Part shown: one piece after another, positions 8,369-16,020 of the stretch | How positions within the stretch are numbered: the first letter of the stretch is position 1 | Layout of the letters: each line of letters opens with the position of its first letter | Source: Pannonibacter tanglangensis | GTDB lineage: Bacteria > Pseudomonadota > Alphaproteobacteria > Rhizobiales > Stappiaceae | NCBI RefSeq assembly: GCF_009915685.1 | Contig: NZ_JAABLP010000002.1 | Direction: 5' to 3' (one strand) | DNA: 64,000 nt | Notes under the pieces: generated by a model | The model's input: only the letters and a program-made list of their open reading frames with translations | Databases searched by the model: none | What the model was told of the DNA's origin: nothing | Translations under genes and position numbers: made by a program

Positions 8369-11014
8369 ATGGCAGTGACCCGGACAGCCCGACTGCGGCT
8401 GCAGCTCATCGACTCGGTCAGCGCGAACGCCAAAGGGGTGGCCGCAGCGCTTAAAGGCGTGGATGCGACCATGGCCAAGCTGGGCAAGAGCTCGGCTCCT
8501 GGCATGCGCAAGTTCACCAAGGAGCTCGAGCACCTCCAGCGGAAGTCGACGGCGATTGACGACTTCACCCGGCACCGGATCGGGCTGAAAGAACTCGCCA
8601 TCGAGATGAAGCTCGCCAAGCGCAATGTTGCGGACATCGGCAAGCAGTTCTCGGCGGTCAAGGTTCCGACCAAGGAGATGGCGGCGCAGATGGCCGCCGC
8701 CCGTGAGAATCTTCGCCGCGCCACGCAGGCGTTCAGGGAGCAGGGCGTCGCGGCACGAGCCTCCGAGGCTGCGCTCCGGCAGTATGGCATCAATGGCCAG
8801 CGTTCGGTCTCGGCCGCCCAGAGCCAGATCCGCACCCAGATCGCACAGACGATCCGCAAGATGCGGGAGCTGGACAGGGAGGCGCGCAAGCCGAAGCCCA
8901 AGCCGGCGCCCACGCCGCGCGAGCCGGCGCCCCCGCGCCCGGTTCGCCATGTGCCGACCGGGCCCTATTACGACCCCACGGGTGTTGCAGCAGGCGGGAT
9001 AGCTGCCTTCTACGGTCAGGACCTTGCGAAGAAGGCGTTCGCAATGTCGCTCGACTTCGACCGGGCGGTCCAGTTCCAGAAGGCGATCGGCGACCTGAGT
9101 GATGAGCAGTCGACGACGCTGCAAGCGCATGCCATCAAGCTTGCTAATGAAAACAGGTTCTCGAACGTCGACGTTGTCGCGGCCCAGACCTCGATGATGC
9201 AGGCCGGCATCCGCGACATCGTGACGGTGATGGGCATGATGCGTCCAGTCACCGACTACGCGCTCGCCATGGGCATCACGCTCGAGGAGGCTGCGGAGAC
9301 GGTCAAGGGCGCGTCCCAGTCCAAGCGCGTCAACATCAAGGACCCCAAGGCAGTCGCCGGCTTCGTCGATTACTTGGTCCAGATGGCCAAGCAGGGCGGC
9401 ATGTCTGACGAGGATGTCCGCCAATACATCAAGTATGGCGGCGCATCGACAACGGGGATTGGCCTCACTGACGCCTATGCCGCTGCGATGGGCGTCGTGC
9501 TGCGACGGTCCGGCGTGCGCGGCGACGAGGCGGGCGTGTTCGCCCGATCAGCTTCGGCGAAGCTGGTCGCCCCGACGAACAAGGGGCGCACCGCTCTTGC
9601 CGCGATGGGGATCGACTACAACAAATTCGTCAAGATGCCCGATGCCATGAACATCGACGGCATCAATGAAGTGTTGAAGCTTCGCCTCGGGAAAAGCATG
9701 ACCCCGGAGATGCGGCAGCAGGTGCAGACGCTGCTGGACGAGGGGGAGTTCTACAACTCTGATGGTGAGCTCGTCCCCGTCGCGTCCGACGCTGGCGAGT
9801 TCACGACCCAGATTGGGGCGATCCTCGCTCCTCTGTTCGAGGAGAATGGGAAGCTTGCGGCGAAGGACGCCGAGGCACTGAGTAAGGCTCTGAGCGACTA
9901 CCACAAGTACAGCGCCGAGAGCGTCGATGTGATCGGGCTTTTCAACGAGATCTTCTCGCGCAACCCGTCGATCCCCCAGCTCAATGCGTTCTTTACGGAC
10001 AAGCAGGGCGGACGTGCCCAGAACATCGGCGCCCGATGGGCCGAGTTCATGGATGTGCTGAAGCTGATGGAGAACATCCCGGCCGACCTCGCCAACAAGA
10101 TCGGCAGGATCGCAAACGAGGGCAGCTACGGTGACTGGACCCGCATGACGGGCACCATCGAAACGGCAATGACCAACGTCGCCCGGGACTGGGAAAACGT
10201 CACGCGCCCCCTTATCCGGGCAACTGACAGTCTGGTTGACAGCTTCAACCAGCTGGATCCTGCCGTTCGTCAAGTCGTCTCTGGCCTGCTGTTCGCCGCT
10301 GCAGCCTTCGGCGGCATCATGGCCGCTCGCTCTGGGATCTCGATCCTCGGGCGACTTCTCGGGATGGGTGGCGGCGCGGCGGCCACCGGGGCAGCCGGCG
10401 GTGCGGCAGCCGGCGCGGCAGCGACAGCAGCAGCCGCTGCGGGGCGAACTGGGCTTGTCGCCAAGGCGGGTCGCATGATCCGCCATCCGGCAACACTTGG
10501 CGCGGCGGCCGTCTACTGGGCTCTGAGCAACCAGTCCGATGGGGCCAAAGACAAGGACCTCGTGAAGAAGTCTCACGAGGTTGCGAACCGGTTCCATACG
10601 CAGCGGATCCTGCAGGGGGCATTTGCCGGCAAGGACGTGACGCTTGGGAGCACTGGCCGGCTCAACACGAGCGGCCAAGCGGCGCCGGGCGGCAAGTTCC
10701 TGAATGCGCCGACGGCGTTCCGCCGGTCGGACGCGGGGATTTCGGTCCTGCCAGTCGCTACGTCTGGCGGCTTGGCCGGCTCCGCGCCCGCGGACTCGAG
10801 CTTGCTGAGCCCGAAGTCCTCCGAGAGTCAGGGGCTCATCGTCAACATGACTGTCAATGCCCCGATCACCTTCAACGGCGTCGGGACAGACGAGGTGAAA
10901 GCCCTGGCAGCTCAGGCTGCTCAGCAGCAGGTGGCTCAGGTCACCGCCGGCTTGAACGCAGCGGTGCATCGGCTGCGCAACACGCGGGCCGAAGGCACGG
11001 GCCTGACAGAGTAA
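8369..11014 (+). CDS. Phage tail tape measure protein
   Basis: An 881-residue protein with coiled-coil-prone N-terminal 180 residues, a proline-rich linker (PKPKPAPTPREPAPPRP), a TP901-like core with MSLDFDRAVQFQKAIGDLS and KLANENRFSNVDVVAAQTSMM, and a hydrophobic stretch near residues 637-690 (VVSGLLFAAAAFGGIMAAR, then Ala/Gly-rich). These are hallmarks of the protein that sets tail length in siphophages. By the usual proportionality this length would correspond to a tail somewhat over 100 nm. It is alone on the plus strand, with no chaperone, tail tube, tip or baseplate genes nearby, which is odd for a complete phage. Confidence 0.9.
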   Translation: MAVTRTARLRLQLIDSVSANAKGVAAALKGVDATMAKLGKSSAPGMRKFTKELEHLQRKSTAIDDFTRHRIGLKELAIEMKLAKRNVADIGKQFSAVKVPTKEMAAQMAAARENLRRATQAFREQGVAARASEAALRQYGINGQRSVSAAQSQIRTQIAQTIRKMRELDREARKPKPKPAPTPREPAPPRPVRHVPTGPYYDPTGVAAGGIAAFYGQDLAKKAFAMSLDFDRAVQFQKAIGDLSDEQSTTLQAHAIKLANENRFSNVDVVAAQTSMMQAGIRDIVTVMGMMRPVTDYALAMGITLEEAAETVKGASQSKRVNIKDPKAVAGFVDYLVQMAKQGGMSDEDVRQYIKYGGASTTGIGLTDAYAAAMGVVLRRSGVRGDEAGVFARSASAKLVAPTNKGRTALAAMGIDYNKFVKMPDAMNIDGINEVLKLRLGKSMTPEMRQQVQTLLDEGEFYNSDGELVPVASDAGEFTTQIGAILAPLFEENGKLAAKDAEALSKALSDYHKYSAESVDVIGLFNEIFSRNPSIPQLNAFFTDKQGGRAQNIGARWAEFMDVLKLMENIPADLANKIGRIANEGSYGDWTRMTGTIETAMTNVARDWENVTRPLIRATDSLVDSFNQLDPAVRQVVSGLLFAAAAFGGIMAARSGISILGRLLGMGGGAAATGAAGGAAAGAAATAAAAAGRTGLVAKAGRMIRHPATLGAAAVYWALSNQSDGAKDKDLVKKSHEVANRFHTQRILQGAFAGKDVTLGSTGRLNTSGQAAPGGKFLNAPTAFRRSDAGISVLPVATSGGLAGSAPADSSLLSPKSSESQGLIVNMTVNAPITFNGVGTDEVKALAAQAAQQQVAQVTAGLNAAVHRLRNTRAEGTGLTE

Positions 11015-11489
11015 GGAGAAGGCATGCCAAGGCGGGCCGCATTTCATCGGCCTGGCGTGCTTCGATGCGCGCTGGGTCGAGTGCCATCAGATAGGATCCT
11101 GATGCTCCGGCGGTGAACAGCGTTCCAGAAAAATCGGATCATCTGCTCGACTACGTCGCTCCGAAGTTTGGAATGACGAAGGGAATTTCGCAGACCGGCA
11201 GTCACTTGCGAGCGGTAAAAGTCTCGATGCCTCTGCGTTCGCTTTGTCCCAAGCTTTTGGGCGACGTCATCGATCCGGCGAAGGCACCTGGATGGCAAGA
11301 ACTGGACGATTTCGCCCGGTCCGGTCACGCTCGGGCGACGGCGTCGACGGCCACCCCCCCCGTAGATATAGAAGATAGTGCCAGAAGTGGCACTCGGCGG
11401 CATACAGGAAGTGGCACCGTGAGACGCCTCTTTTGTGCAGGAAGTGGAACCGAGCAAGTTCCAGAAATGGAACTGGGAGTCTGTTTCGC
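11015..11489. other. Region of uncertain coding between tape measure and HTH genes
   Basis: No well-supported independent gene. A leftward frame (11044-11493) opens with an ATGA overlap to the HTH gene at 11490 and runs through the repeat cluster at 11377-11475. Its first 45 codons look like a repetitive protein tail, while the rest after a glycine/arginine run looks non-coding. It may be the out-of-frame continuation of the HTH protein. Confidence 0.4.
11377..11475. repeat. Four degenerate RGAARTGGMAC repeats with hairpins
   Basis: Copies of GAAGTGGCAC, GGAAGTGGCAC, GGAAGTGGAAC and GAAATGGAAC start near 11384, 11408, 11441 and 11464, spaced 23 to 33 bp. The outer two form perfect hairpins: AGTGCCA/TGGCACT with loop GAAG (11377-11394) and GTTCCA/TGGAAC with loop GAAA (11458-11473). 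On the minus strand they encode repeated G(S/A)TS motifs. They could be a repetitive protein tail or protein-binding iterons. Confidence 0.6.
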
Positions 11490-11948
11490 TCATGCCGAGA
11501 TCCTTTTCCTTGGGCTGACCGAGCTCTTTATGCCCGTCGCGCTCCGAAAGCGTTCGAGTGCTTGTTCAACCTGCTGCGGCGAAAGGTTTCGCCATTCATC
11601 GGTCGGAAATTTTGCGTTTTTTACTGGTAAATACAGCAGCGCGTAGCGGTTTGGCTGCCGAAGATCACCGCCATGGAAATCGGGATCAGCTTCGGCCCTG
11701 AGAAGGCCAAGGGCAGCGCCGCAATCAATCGCAGGTCGGATTGTGCGACGGCTTAGTCCGGAAGTCTGAAGTTGCGCGTATGAAACGTAGAGATTTCCGT
11801 TTTCTTGCCCCCCGTGACGCAAGTGCTCGATTTCAAGTCGCTCAAGCAACCGCATGACTGGCACCGGCCGATTTTGCCACGCATGCGACATTAAAAGCGA
11901 TAACCTATGCATGACGAAAGCTTCAGAGTTACTTCTCTTTTTCGCCAT
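11490..11948 (-). CDS. Helix-turn-helix protein, replication/regulatory type
   Basis: A 152-residue protein with a basic N-terminus (MAKKRSNSEAF) and a winged-helix-like region: SHAWQNRPVPVMRLLERLEIEHLRHGGQENGNLYVSY, LQTSGLSRRTIRPAIDCGAALGLL and RQPNRYALLYLP. The same architecture is common in alphaproteobacterial islands and plasmids and is usually labelled only as HTH domain-containing. Relatives often end in a repetitive tail. Here the frame stops at 11490 in an ATGA overlap with another frame that contains such repeats, so the tail may have been lost by frameshift. It is preceded by the gene at 11951 with 2 bp between them. Confidence 0.7.
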   Translation of the reverse strand: MAKKRSNSEAFVMHRLSLLMSHAWQNRPVPVMRLLERLEIEHLRHGGQENGNLYVSYAQLQTSGLSRRTIRPAIDCGAALGLLRAEADPDFHGGDLRQPNRYALLYLPVKNAKFPTDEWRNLSPQQVEQALERFRSATGIKSSVSPRKRISA

Positions 11949-11950
11949 TG

Positions 11951-12382
11951 TCAGTCTCCTGCGGGCGCTAATGCCGCCGAGATGATCGCGATCGCGACCG
12001 ACCTTGCCGGTTCTGGAGCCAGCGGCCGAACCGCCGGAAAGGCCGCTAGTTCTGCGAACATCCCATCGATCAGGTCCAGGTAAGAATGCCGCGTCATCAG
12101 CACCTGCTCTCGCAATGCTTGCGCTGCCGCCCAGGCGAGTCTCGGCAAGTCGCTTGTTGCAATTACATCAATGGTTTGCGCAAAACTCAAAAGCGCGACG
12201 TGTTCTCCGCCAAACAGGACATGCGTTCCGATCGGGCAGTCAAATCCGAGCGTGAAGTGGGCGCGAAGATCAGCGCTGGATACCCACGCGGGCGCGTCCG
12301 CACATACCGGTGAGCTGAAAAACCGAAGAGATCCCTCATCGAAATCAACGCTAGTTATGAACAGTGTCACCTTAGCCTCCAT
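11951..12382 (-). CDS. Hypothetical protein of the mobile element
   Basis: A 143-residue protein of no recognised family, starting MEAKVTLFITSVDFDEGSLRFFSSP and containing PIGTHVLFGGEHVALLSFAQTIDVI and an alanine-rich helical C-terminus. There is no signal peptide or membrane helix. The stop is 2 bp before the start of the HTH gene, so the two are probably co-transcribed and functionally linked. A palindrome lies upstream at 12401-12415. Confidence 0.6.
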   Translation of the reverse strand: MEAKVTLFITSVDFDEGSLRFFSSPVCADAPAWVSSADLRAHFTLGFDCPIGTHVLFGGEHVALLSFAQTIDVIATSDLPRLAWAAAQALREQVLMTRHSYLDLIDGMFAELAAFPAVRPLAPEPARSVAIAIISAALAPAGD

Positions 12383-12400
12383 GCAAATTCAACCGTTTAC

Positions 12401-12415
12401 GCGAAATAATTTCGC
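12401..12415. promoter_or_regulatory. Palindrome upstream of the 11951-12382 gene
   Basis: A perfect dyad GCGAAAT-A-ATTTCGC between the excisionase-like gene (stop at 12446) and the start of the next leftward gene (12382). A plausible operator for one of the element's HTH proteins; this is inferred from symmetry and position. Confidence 0.45.
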
Positions 12416-12445
12416 GCATTGATGGCGATTTTTATTTGATTGAAT

Positions 12446-12718
12446 TCAGTCCAATGATTTGGACAAGTACGCACAGATGCTTTGCCGATCGTACCTGGGC
12501 GTAGAGCCGGGCATACGATGCACTTGCGGGCCGAGGTTTTTGTGTCGAAGTGCCCGTAGACTTGTTTCCGACATTTGCAGTATTTCGGCAGTTTCGGCAC
12601 TATTGTAAAACCAAGCTAAGCTTCGATCTTTTTCAAGCGCCAAGTAGAGTTCTTTGCCATTTTTTCCGTATTCGACAAGTTCGTTCAAACGCGCCAAAAA
12701 CGCTTTGCTTCCGCTCAT
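12446..12718 (-). CDS. Excisionase-like/MerR-type HTH DNA-binding protein
   Basis: A 90-residue protein. The C-terminal half reads YNSAETAEILQMSETSLRALRHKNLGPQVHRMPGSTPRYDRQSICAYLSKS, a classic AlpA/Xis-type helix-turn-helix in which the second helix and wing recognise DNA and an arginine-rich turn leads to YDRQSI. Proteins of this class bend DNA at attachment sites for excision or switch on integrase genes. Its location about 350 bp from the right junction supports a recombination directionality or master regulator role. Confidence 0.8.
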   Translation of the reverse strand: MSGSKAFLARLNELVEYGKNGKELYLALEKDRSLAWFYNSAETAEILQMSETSLRALRHKNLGPQVHRMPGSTPRYDRQSICAYLSKSLD

Positions 12719-13073
12719 GTTGCCCTCTCCGCTATTCGCTTCTCGATGGGCGAAACATTAATTCCTGAATAAAGCGCGATGCAACTTGAATATAATTCCA
12801 ACTTTTCAAATTTGTTCAAGAATACGGATTTTGCGGATTTTTTACTGGTAGATTTTCTGGAGTTTCGGGCCAATAATCATCCAATGGTTTTCTGTATGCG
12901 CAGTTTCGCTTTCGGCCCAGCGACTTAGCCATGCTAGGAAGTCTGGAAAAACGCGCTTGTGGAAAACTTTTAGTGATCCGGCACGCGAAGCGGGCACTGG
13001 TGCGGGCACAATGATTTTTCTTTTCTAGTTTTCTCTATATTTTTCATATTTCTAGCTATTCCAATTTAACGGA
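12719..13073. other. AT-rich right end of the mobile element
   Basis: No gene is supported in this 355-bp stretch. It is much more AT-rich than the chromosome on either side and contains the paired GCGGGCAC sites at 12990-13009. It is probably the right attachment arm plus the promoter of the excisionase-like gene. Confidence 0.5.
12990..13009 (+). repeat. Paired GCGGGCAC sites, right end of the element
   Basis: GCGGGCAC at 12990-12997 and 13002-13009, 12 bp apart, about 65 bp inside the right attachment core. The same octamer is paired inside the left end (3494 and 3516). Probable arm-type recombination sites. Confidence 0.5.
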
Positions 13074-13087
13074 CATCCTCTCCGCCA
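13074..13087 (+). repeat. attR core (14-bp direct repeat)
   Basis: CATCCTCTCCGCCA, identical to the tRNA-Ser 3' end at 3356-3369. It defines the right junction of the element; chromosomal sequence resumes here, beginning with a terminator that fits the tRNA transcript. Confidence 0.9.
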
Positions 13088-13111
13088 CTTGCACATGGCA
13101 AGCCGGAAAAC

Positions 13112-13137
13112 AGGTCCCTCGCGGGGCCTTTTTCTTT
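13112..13137 (+). terminator. Displaced terminator of tRNA-Ser
   Basis: A hairpin with AGGTCCC (13112-13118), loop TCGC and GGGGCCT (13123-13129), followed by a T-rich tract to 13137. It lies 25 bp after the right attachment core. Without the element it would sit directly downstream of the tRNA-Ser gene, so it is most likely the original tRNA terminator. Confidence 0.8.
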
Positions 13138-13434
13138 ATGTGCCAAAGGGGTTTGCAGGGGCCATCCGCCCTTCGGAGATGGGCCACCCGCGCGGGATCG
13201 GTCTCCAAACGTCCACCGTCTCTTTCCAACCGCCCCCGCTCTCAGGGAGGTGGTTTAAAATCCCCATATTTTTCAATGGACTGACGGGCTCGCGCGGCGC
13301 CCGCGTTTCGCCGGTTCCGGCTTGTCTCAAGGCAGGCGGAGACGCGACACGGGCGGCGCGAGCGTTGGCATGTCTTGGCAATTTTGCGCGAAGTGTCTGA
13401 TGACAAACACGGTTTTCGCCCATAGCCTAGCGCG
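13138..13434. other. Intergenic region right of the element
   Basis: About 300 bp between the displaced tRNA terminator and the DUF3883 gene. Small frames here are proline/arginine-rich and not gene-like. No clear promoter or repeat was seen. Confidence 0.4.
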
Positions 13435-14271
13435 ATGTCAAACGGTGCCTGGACAGATCGAGAGAACGACCTGATCGTCGCGGATTACTTCGCGATGCTG
13501 GCAGACGACGTCTCTGGCCGCCCCTACAACAAGGCCGAGCACCGGCGCGGGCTGCTGCCCCTGTTGAACGATCGCTCCGAGGGATCGGTCGAGTTCAAGC
13601 ACCAGAACATCAGTGCCGTGCTGAAGGGGCTCGGCGAGGACTGGATCCGGGGCTACAAGCCAGCCTTCAATTTCCAGATGGCACTGGTGGATGCCGTCGC
13701 GCGCTGGCTGGCGCGCAATCCGGCATGGCTGTCCCGGCAGCCGGGTGTGGCAGCGCCGACCGGTCTGGCGGAGGCTCCTTCGATCTGGGTCGGGCCGCCG
13801 CCCACCGCGTCGAACCGGCCGCCTCCGCAGGAGCTGGAGCAGATGCTGTCCATCGCCCGCAAGTTCGATGTCGCGGCAAGGGACGAGCAAAACCGCGCCC
13901 TCGGCCGTGCCGGGGAGGAGCGTGTCCTCGCGCACGAACGGGCCGCCCTCAGATCCGCTGGCCGCGACGACCTTGCGCGCAAGGTGCGCTGGGTGTCGGA
14001 GGAAGATGGCGATGGTGCCGGCTACGACATCGCCAGCTTCGCCCCGGACGGTCGCCCGCGCCTGATCGAGGTCAAGACGACGAATGGCTGGGAGCGCACG
14101 CCGTTTCATATCAGCCGCAACGAGCTGGCCGTGGCCGAGGAGCGGCGCACGGAATGGTCCTTGTTCCGGCTCTGGAATTTCGCACGCGAGCCGAAAGCCT
14201 TCGAGCTGCATCCGCCGCTGGACGCGCATGTCTCGCTGACCGCCACATCGTTTCAGGCGCGGTTTCATTGA
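13435..14271 (+). CDS. DUF3883 domain-containing protein (PD-(D/E)XK nuclease-like)
   Basis: A 278-residue protein. The C-terminal DUF3883 domain (about 155-275) shows the restriction-nuclease-like core with Asp198 in GAGYDIASF and Glu212-Val-Lys214 in RLIEVKTTNG, i.e. the D...E-x-K catalytic pattern. FHISRNELAVAEE follows. The N-terminal 100 residues (MSNGAWTDRENDLIVADYFAML, then HQNISAVLKGLG) form a conserved helical region often fused to DUF3883. The family occurs in restriction and anti-phage contexts, but no partner methylase or ATPase is adjacent. It lies just outside the integrated element and has no evident Shine-Dalgarno sequence. Confidence 0.85.
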   Translation: MSNGAWTDRENDLIVADYFAMLADDVSGRPYNKAEHRRGLLPLLNDRSEGSVEFKHQNISAVLKGLGEDWIRGYKPAFNFQMALVDAVARWLARNPAWLSRQPGVAAPTGLAEAPSIWVGPPPTASNRPPPQELEQMLSIARKFDVAARDEQNRALGRAGEERVLAHERAALRSAGRDDLARKVRWVSEEDGDGAGYDIASFAPDGRPRLIEVKTTNGWERTPFHISRNELAVAEERRTEWSLFRLWNFAREPKAFELHPPLDAHVSLTATSFQARFH

Positions 14272-14645
14272 TCTCTGCCGGCCGGTGCCGGGACGACGGG
14301 GAGGCCTTCCCCAACGGTCGGGCCCGATCTGGCAACGCCGCAGCGAGGTCGTGCGGCCGCTCTGGCGACGGGCAGGTCCTGTGGTGAACCGACCGGTTTC
14401 GGCACGTCCTCTGGAGCGCTTGTCCGGCCCTGTCTCGTCCGGCCCGGTCTCGTTCGGTACGGTCTCGTCCGGCACGGGCTTGGCCCGCTCGCGCGGCAAG
14501 GCTTTCCGCGCCGGGCGATCGCCGGGGCGAGCGGGGCTTCAGACCCGCGGCCTCGTCAGCCCGCAGCAGGCCGTCGCCGTCGATGTGGCGATCCGGCAGC
14601 GGGAGACCGCTGCCGGGTAACCCATGGCCGGCCGGGACGGGCCGG
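14272..14645. other. Intergenic region with minisatellite
   Basis: No gene is supported in this 374-bp stretch between the convergent DUF3883 and antiporter genes. It includes the 15-bp minisatellite at 14425-14480. Confidence 0.5.
14425..14480 (+). repeat. 15-bp tandem repeat
   Basis: About 3.7 units with the pattern CGGCCCTGTCTCGTC, CGGCCCGGTCTCGTT, CGGTACGGTCTCGTC, then a partial CGGCACGGGCT. One of several short minisatellites in spacers of this window. Confidence 0.8.
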
Positions 14646-15923
14646 TCAGCCGCCGCCCTGCGCCGCCCCGACGGGTCGGGCCGCGGGGGCGGACGCTTCC
14701 GCCGCGACCCCGGCCGTCTCTGCGGTCTTGCTACGGATGTTGCGGTAGCGGGAGAGCAGGGGGGCAACGACCGGCATGGTCAGCATGGTCGAGCCGACGG
14801 CCATCAGCAGCAGGGCGGTGAAGGTCGTCGAGGTGATGATCTGCTTGTCGAGCAGGATGTTGGCGAAGATGATCATGATCAGCGCCTTGGTCTGCAGCAG
14901 CCAGCCGATGATCGTGGCCTCGCCCGGCTCCCAGCGCAGCAGCCGGCCGGCGATCTGTACGCCGATCAGCTTGCCGGAGACGGAGGCAACGAGCAGGAGC
15001 CCGGCGGCGGCAAGCACGCCGAAGCCGCCCATGTCCCAGCTCGTGCGCAGGCCGGTCGAGAGGAAGAACACCGGCATCACGGTCATCAGGACGGTCCCAC
15101 GAAAGGCGTCCATGTGCTCCAGCTTGTACCAGCGGCTGTCCAGCACGGCGCCGGAGAGGAAAGCGCCGACCATGTAATGCAGCCCGGCCCAGTCGGCCGC
15201 AAGGCCGCAGGCAATCAGCCAGATCAGCCCGAGGATCCAGCGATCCCGCTCGCCGGCGGCAGCGATGACCCGGCGGGCCAGCAGGGCGGCGGGGATGAAG
15301 ACGAGCAGGAAGCCGACTTGCCGCGTTACCCGCTCCCAGTCGAGCAGGATCAGGGCGAGCACCGCCCAGATGGCGACGTCATCAAGGCTGGCATACCGCA
15401 GGATGCGCTGGCCGAGGTTCGAGCGCAGGATGTCCATGTTCTCCATGAACAGGATCAGGATCGGCAGCGCGGTTACGGCACAGGCCATGCCGATGCCGAG
15501 CAGCACCTGCCAGTAGGCCCCGCCGGGGCCGATCCAGCCGTCTGTTGCGAGCAGCACGGCGGCAGCGCCCGCCCCGAGCCCCAGCGGAACGATGAGGGCG
15601 AGCAAGGCGACCGTGCCTGTTTCCCTCCGTTTTGCCCAGGCTTCGTGCAAGTCGAGTTCGATACCGGCTATCCAGACGAACATCATCACGGCCCACCAGG
15701 CGATGCCGTTGAGGGCGGTGATGACCTTGTCCGTGAAGACCAGCGTGTAGACCTCCGGCAGTGCCGCGCCCAGAACGCCGGGCCCCAGCAGGATGCCGCC
15801 GACGATCTGCACCACGACCAGCGGCGCCCAGCTGCGCTGCCCGAGCAGGCGCCAGACCAGATAGGGGAGGGTGAAGATCACCAGCAGGGCGATCAGGAAC
15901 AGTTCCGTTGTCGTGATGTGCAT
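14646..15923 (-). CDS. Cation:proton antiporter (Kef-type, CPA2)
   Basis: A 425-residue integral membrane protein with about 12 hydrophobic segments, typical of the Na+/H+ exchanger fold: LVVVQIVGGILLGPGVLG near the N-terminus, IAGIELDLHEAW, YASLDDVAIWAVLA around the ion-binding region and FFLSTGLRTSWD. The C-terminus ends in a short Ala/Pro-rich tail with no regulatory TrkA-N domain. GGAG 7 nt before the ATG at 15923 sets the start; the longer open frame upstream is arginine/proline-rich and unlikely. It lies 95 bp downstream of the reductase gene and may be the last member of the biosynthetic-looking operon, possibly for ion homeostasis or product efflux (inference). Confidence 0.85.
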   Translation of the reverse strand: MHITTTELFLIALLVIFTLPYLVWRLLGQRSWAPLVVVQIVGGILLGPGVLGAALPEVYTLVFTDKVITALNGIAWWAVMMFVWIAGIELDLHEAWAKRRETGTVALLALIVPLGLGAGAAAVLLATDGWIGPGGAYWQVLLGIGMACAVTALPILILFMENMDILRSNLGQRILRYASLDDVAIWAVLALILLDWERVTRQVGFLLVFIPAALLARRVIAAAGERDRWILGLIWLIACGLAADWAGLHYMVGAFLSGAVLDSRWYKLEHMDAFRGTVLMTVMPVFFLSTGLRTSWDMGGFGVLAAAGLLLVASVSGKLIGVQIAGRLLRWEPGEATIIGWLLQTKALIMIIFANILLDKQIITSTTFTALLLMAVGSTMLTMPVVAPLLSRYRNIRSKTAETAGVAAEASAPAARPVGAAQGGG

Positions 15924-15944
15924 GCGTGGCTCCGCAGCGGACAG

Positions 15945-16020
15945 GCAGGCCCGGCCGGGCGCAGGGGCCTGGCGCATGGGCCTGCAAGGGGGGATCGGGA
16001 GAAGGCCGCTGTTGCGGCCT
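15945..16020 (-). other. Stem-loops between reductase and antiporter genes
   Basis: AGGCCGC (16003-16009)/GCGGCCT (16014-16020) overlaps the reductase stop, and GCAGGCCC (15945-15952)/GGGCCTGC (15978-15985) follows. There is no T-tract, so partial termination or RNA processing is more likely than a full terminator. Confidence 0.35.

Noticed and set aside
11113..11646. 177-codon plus-strand frame over the repeat cluster
   Set aside because: No ribosome binding site or family features; opposite to the more convincing HTH frame and its tail.
13136..13423. 95-codon minus-strand frame right of the element
   Set aside because: Low similarity to any protein type, Arg/Pro-rich, and overlaps the tRNA terminator.
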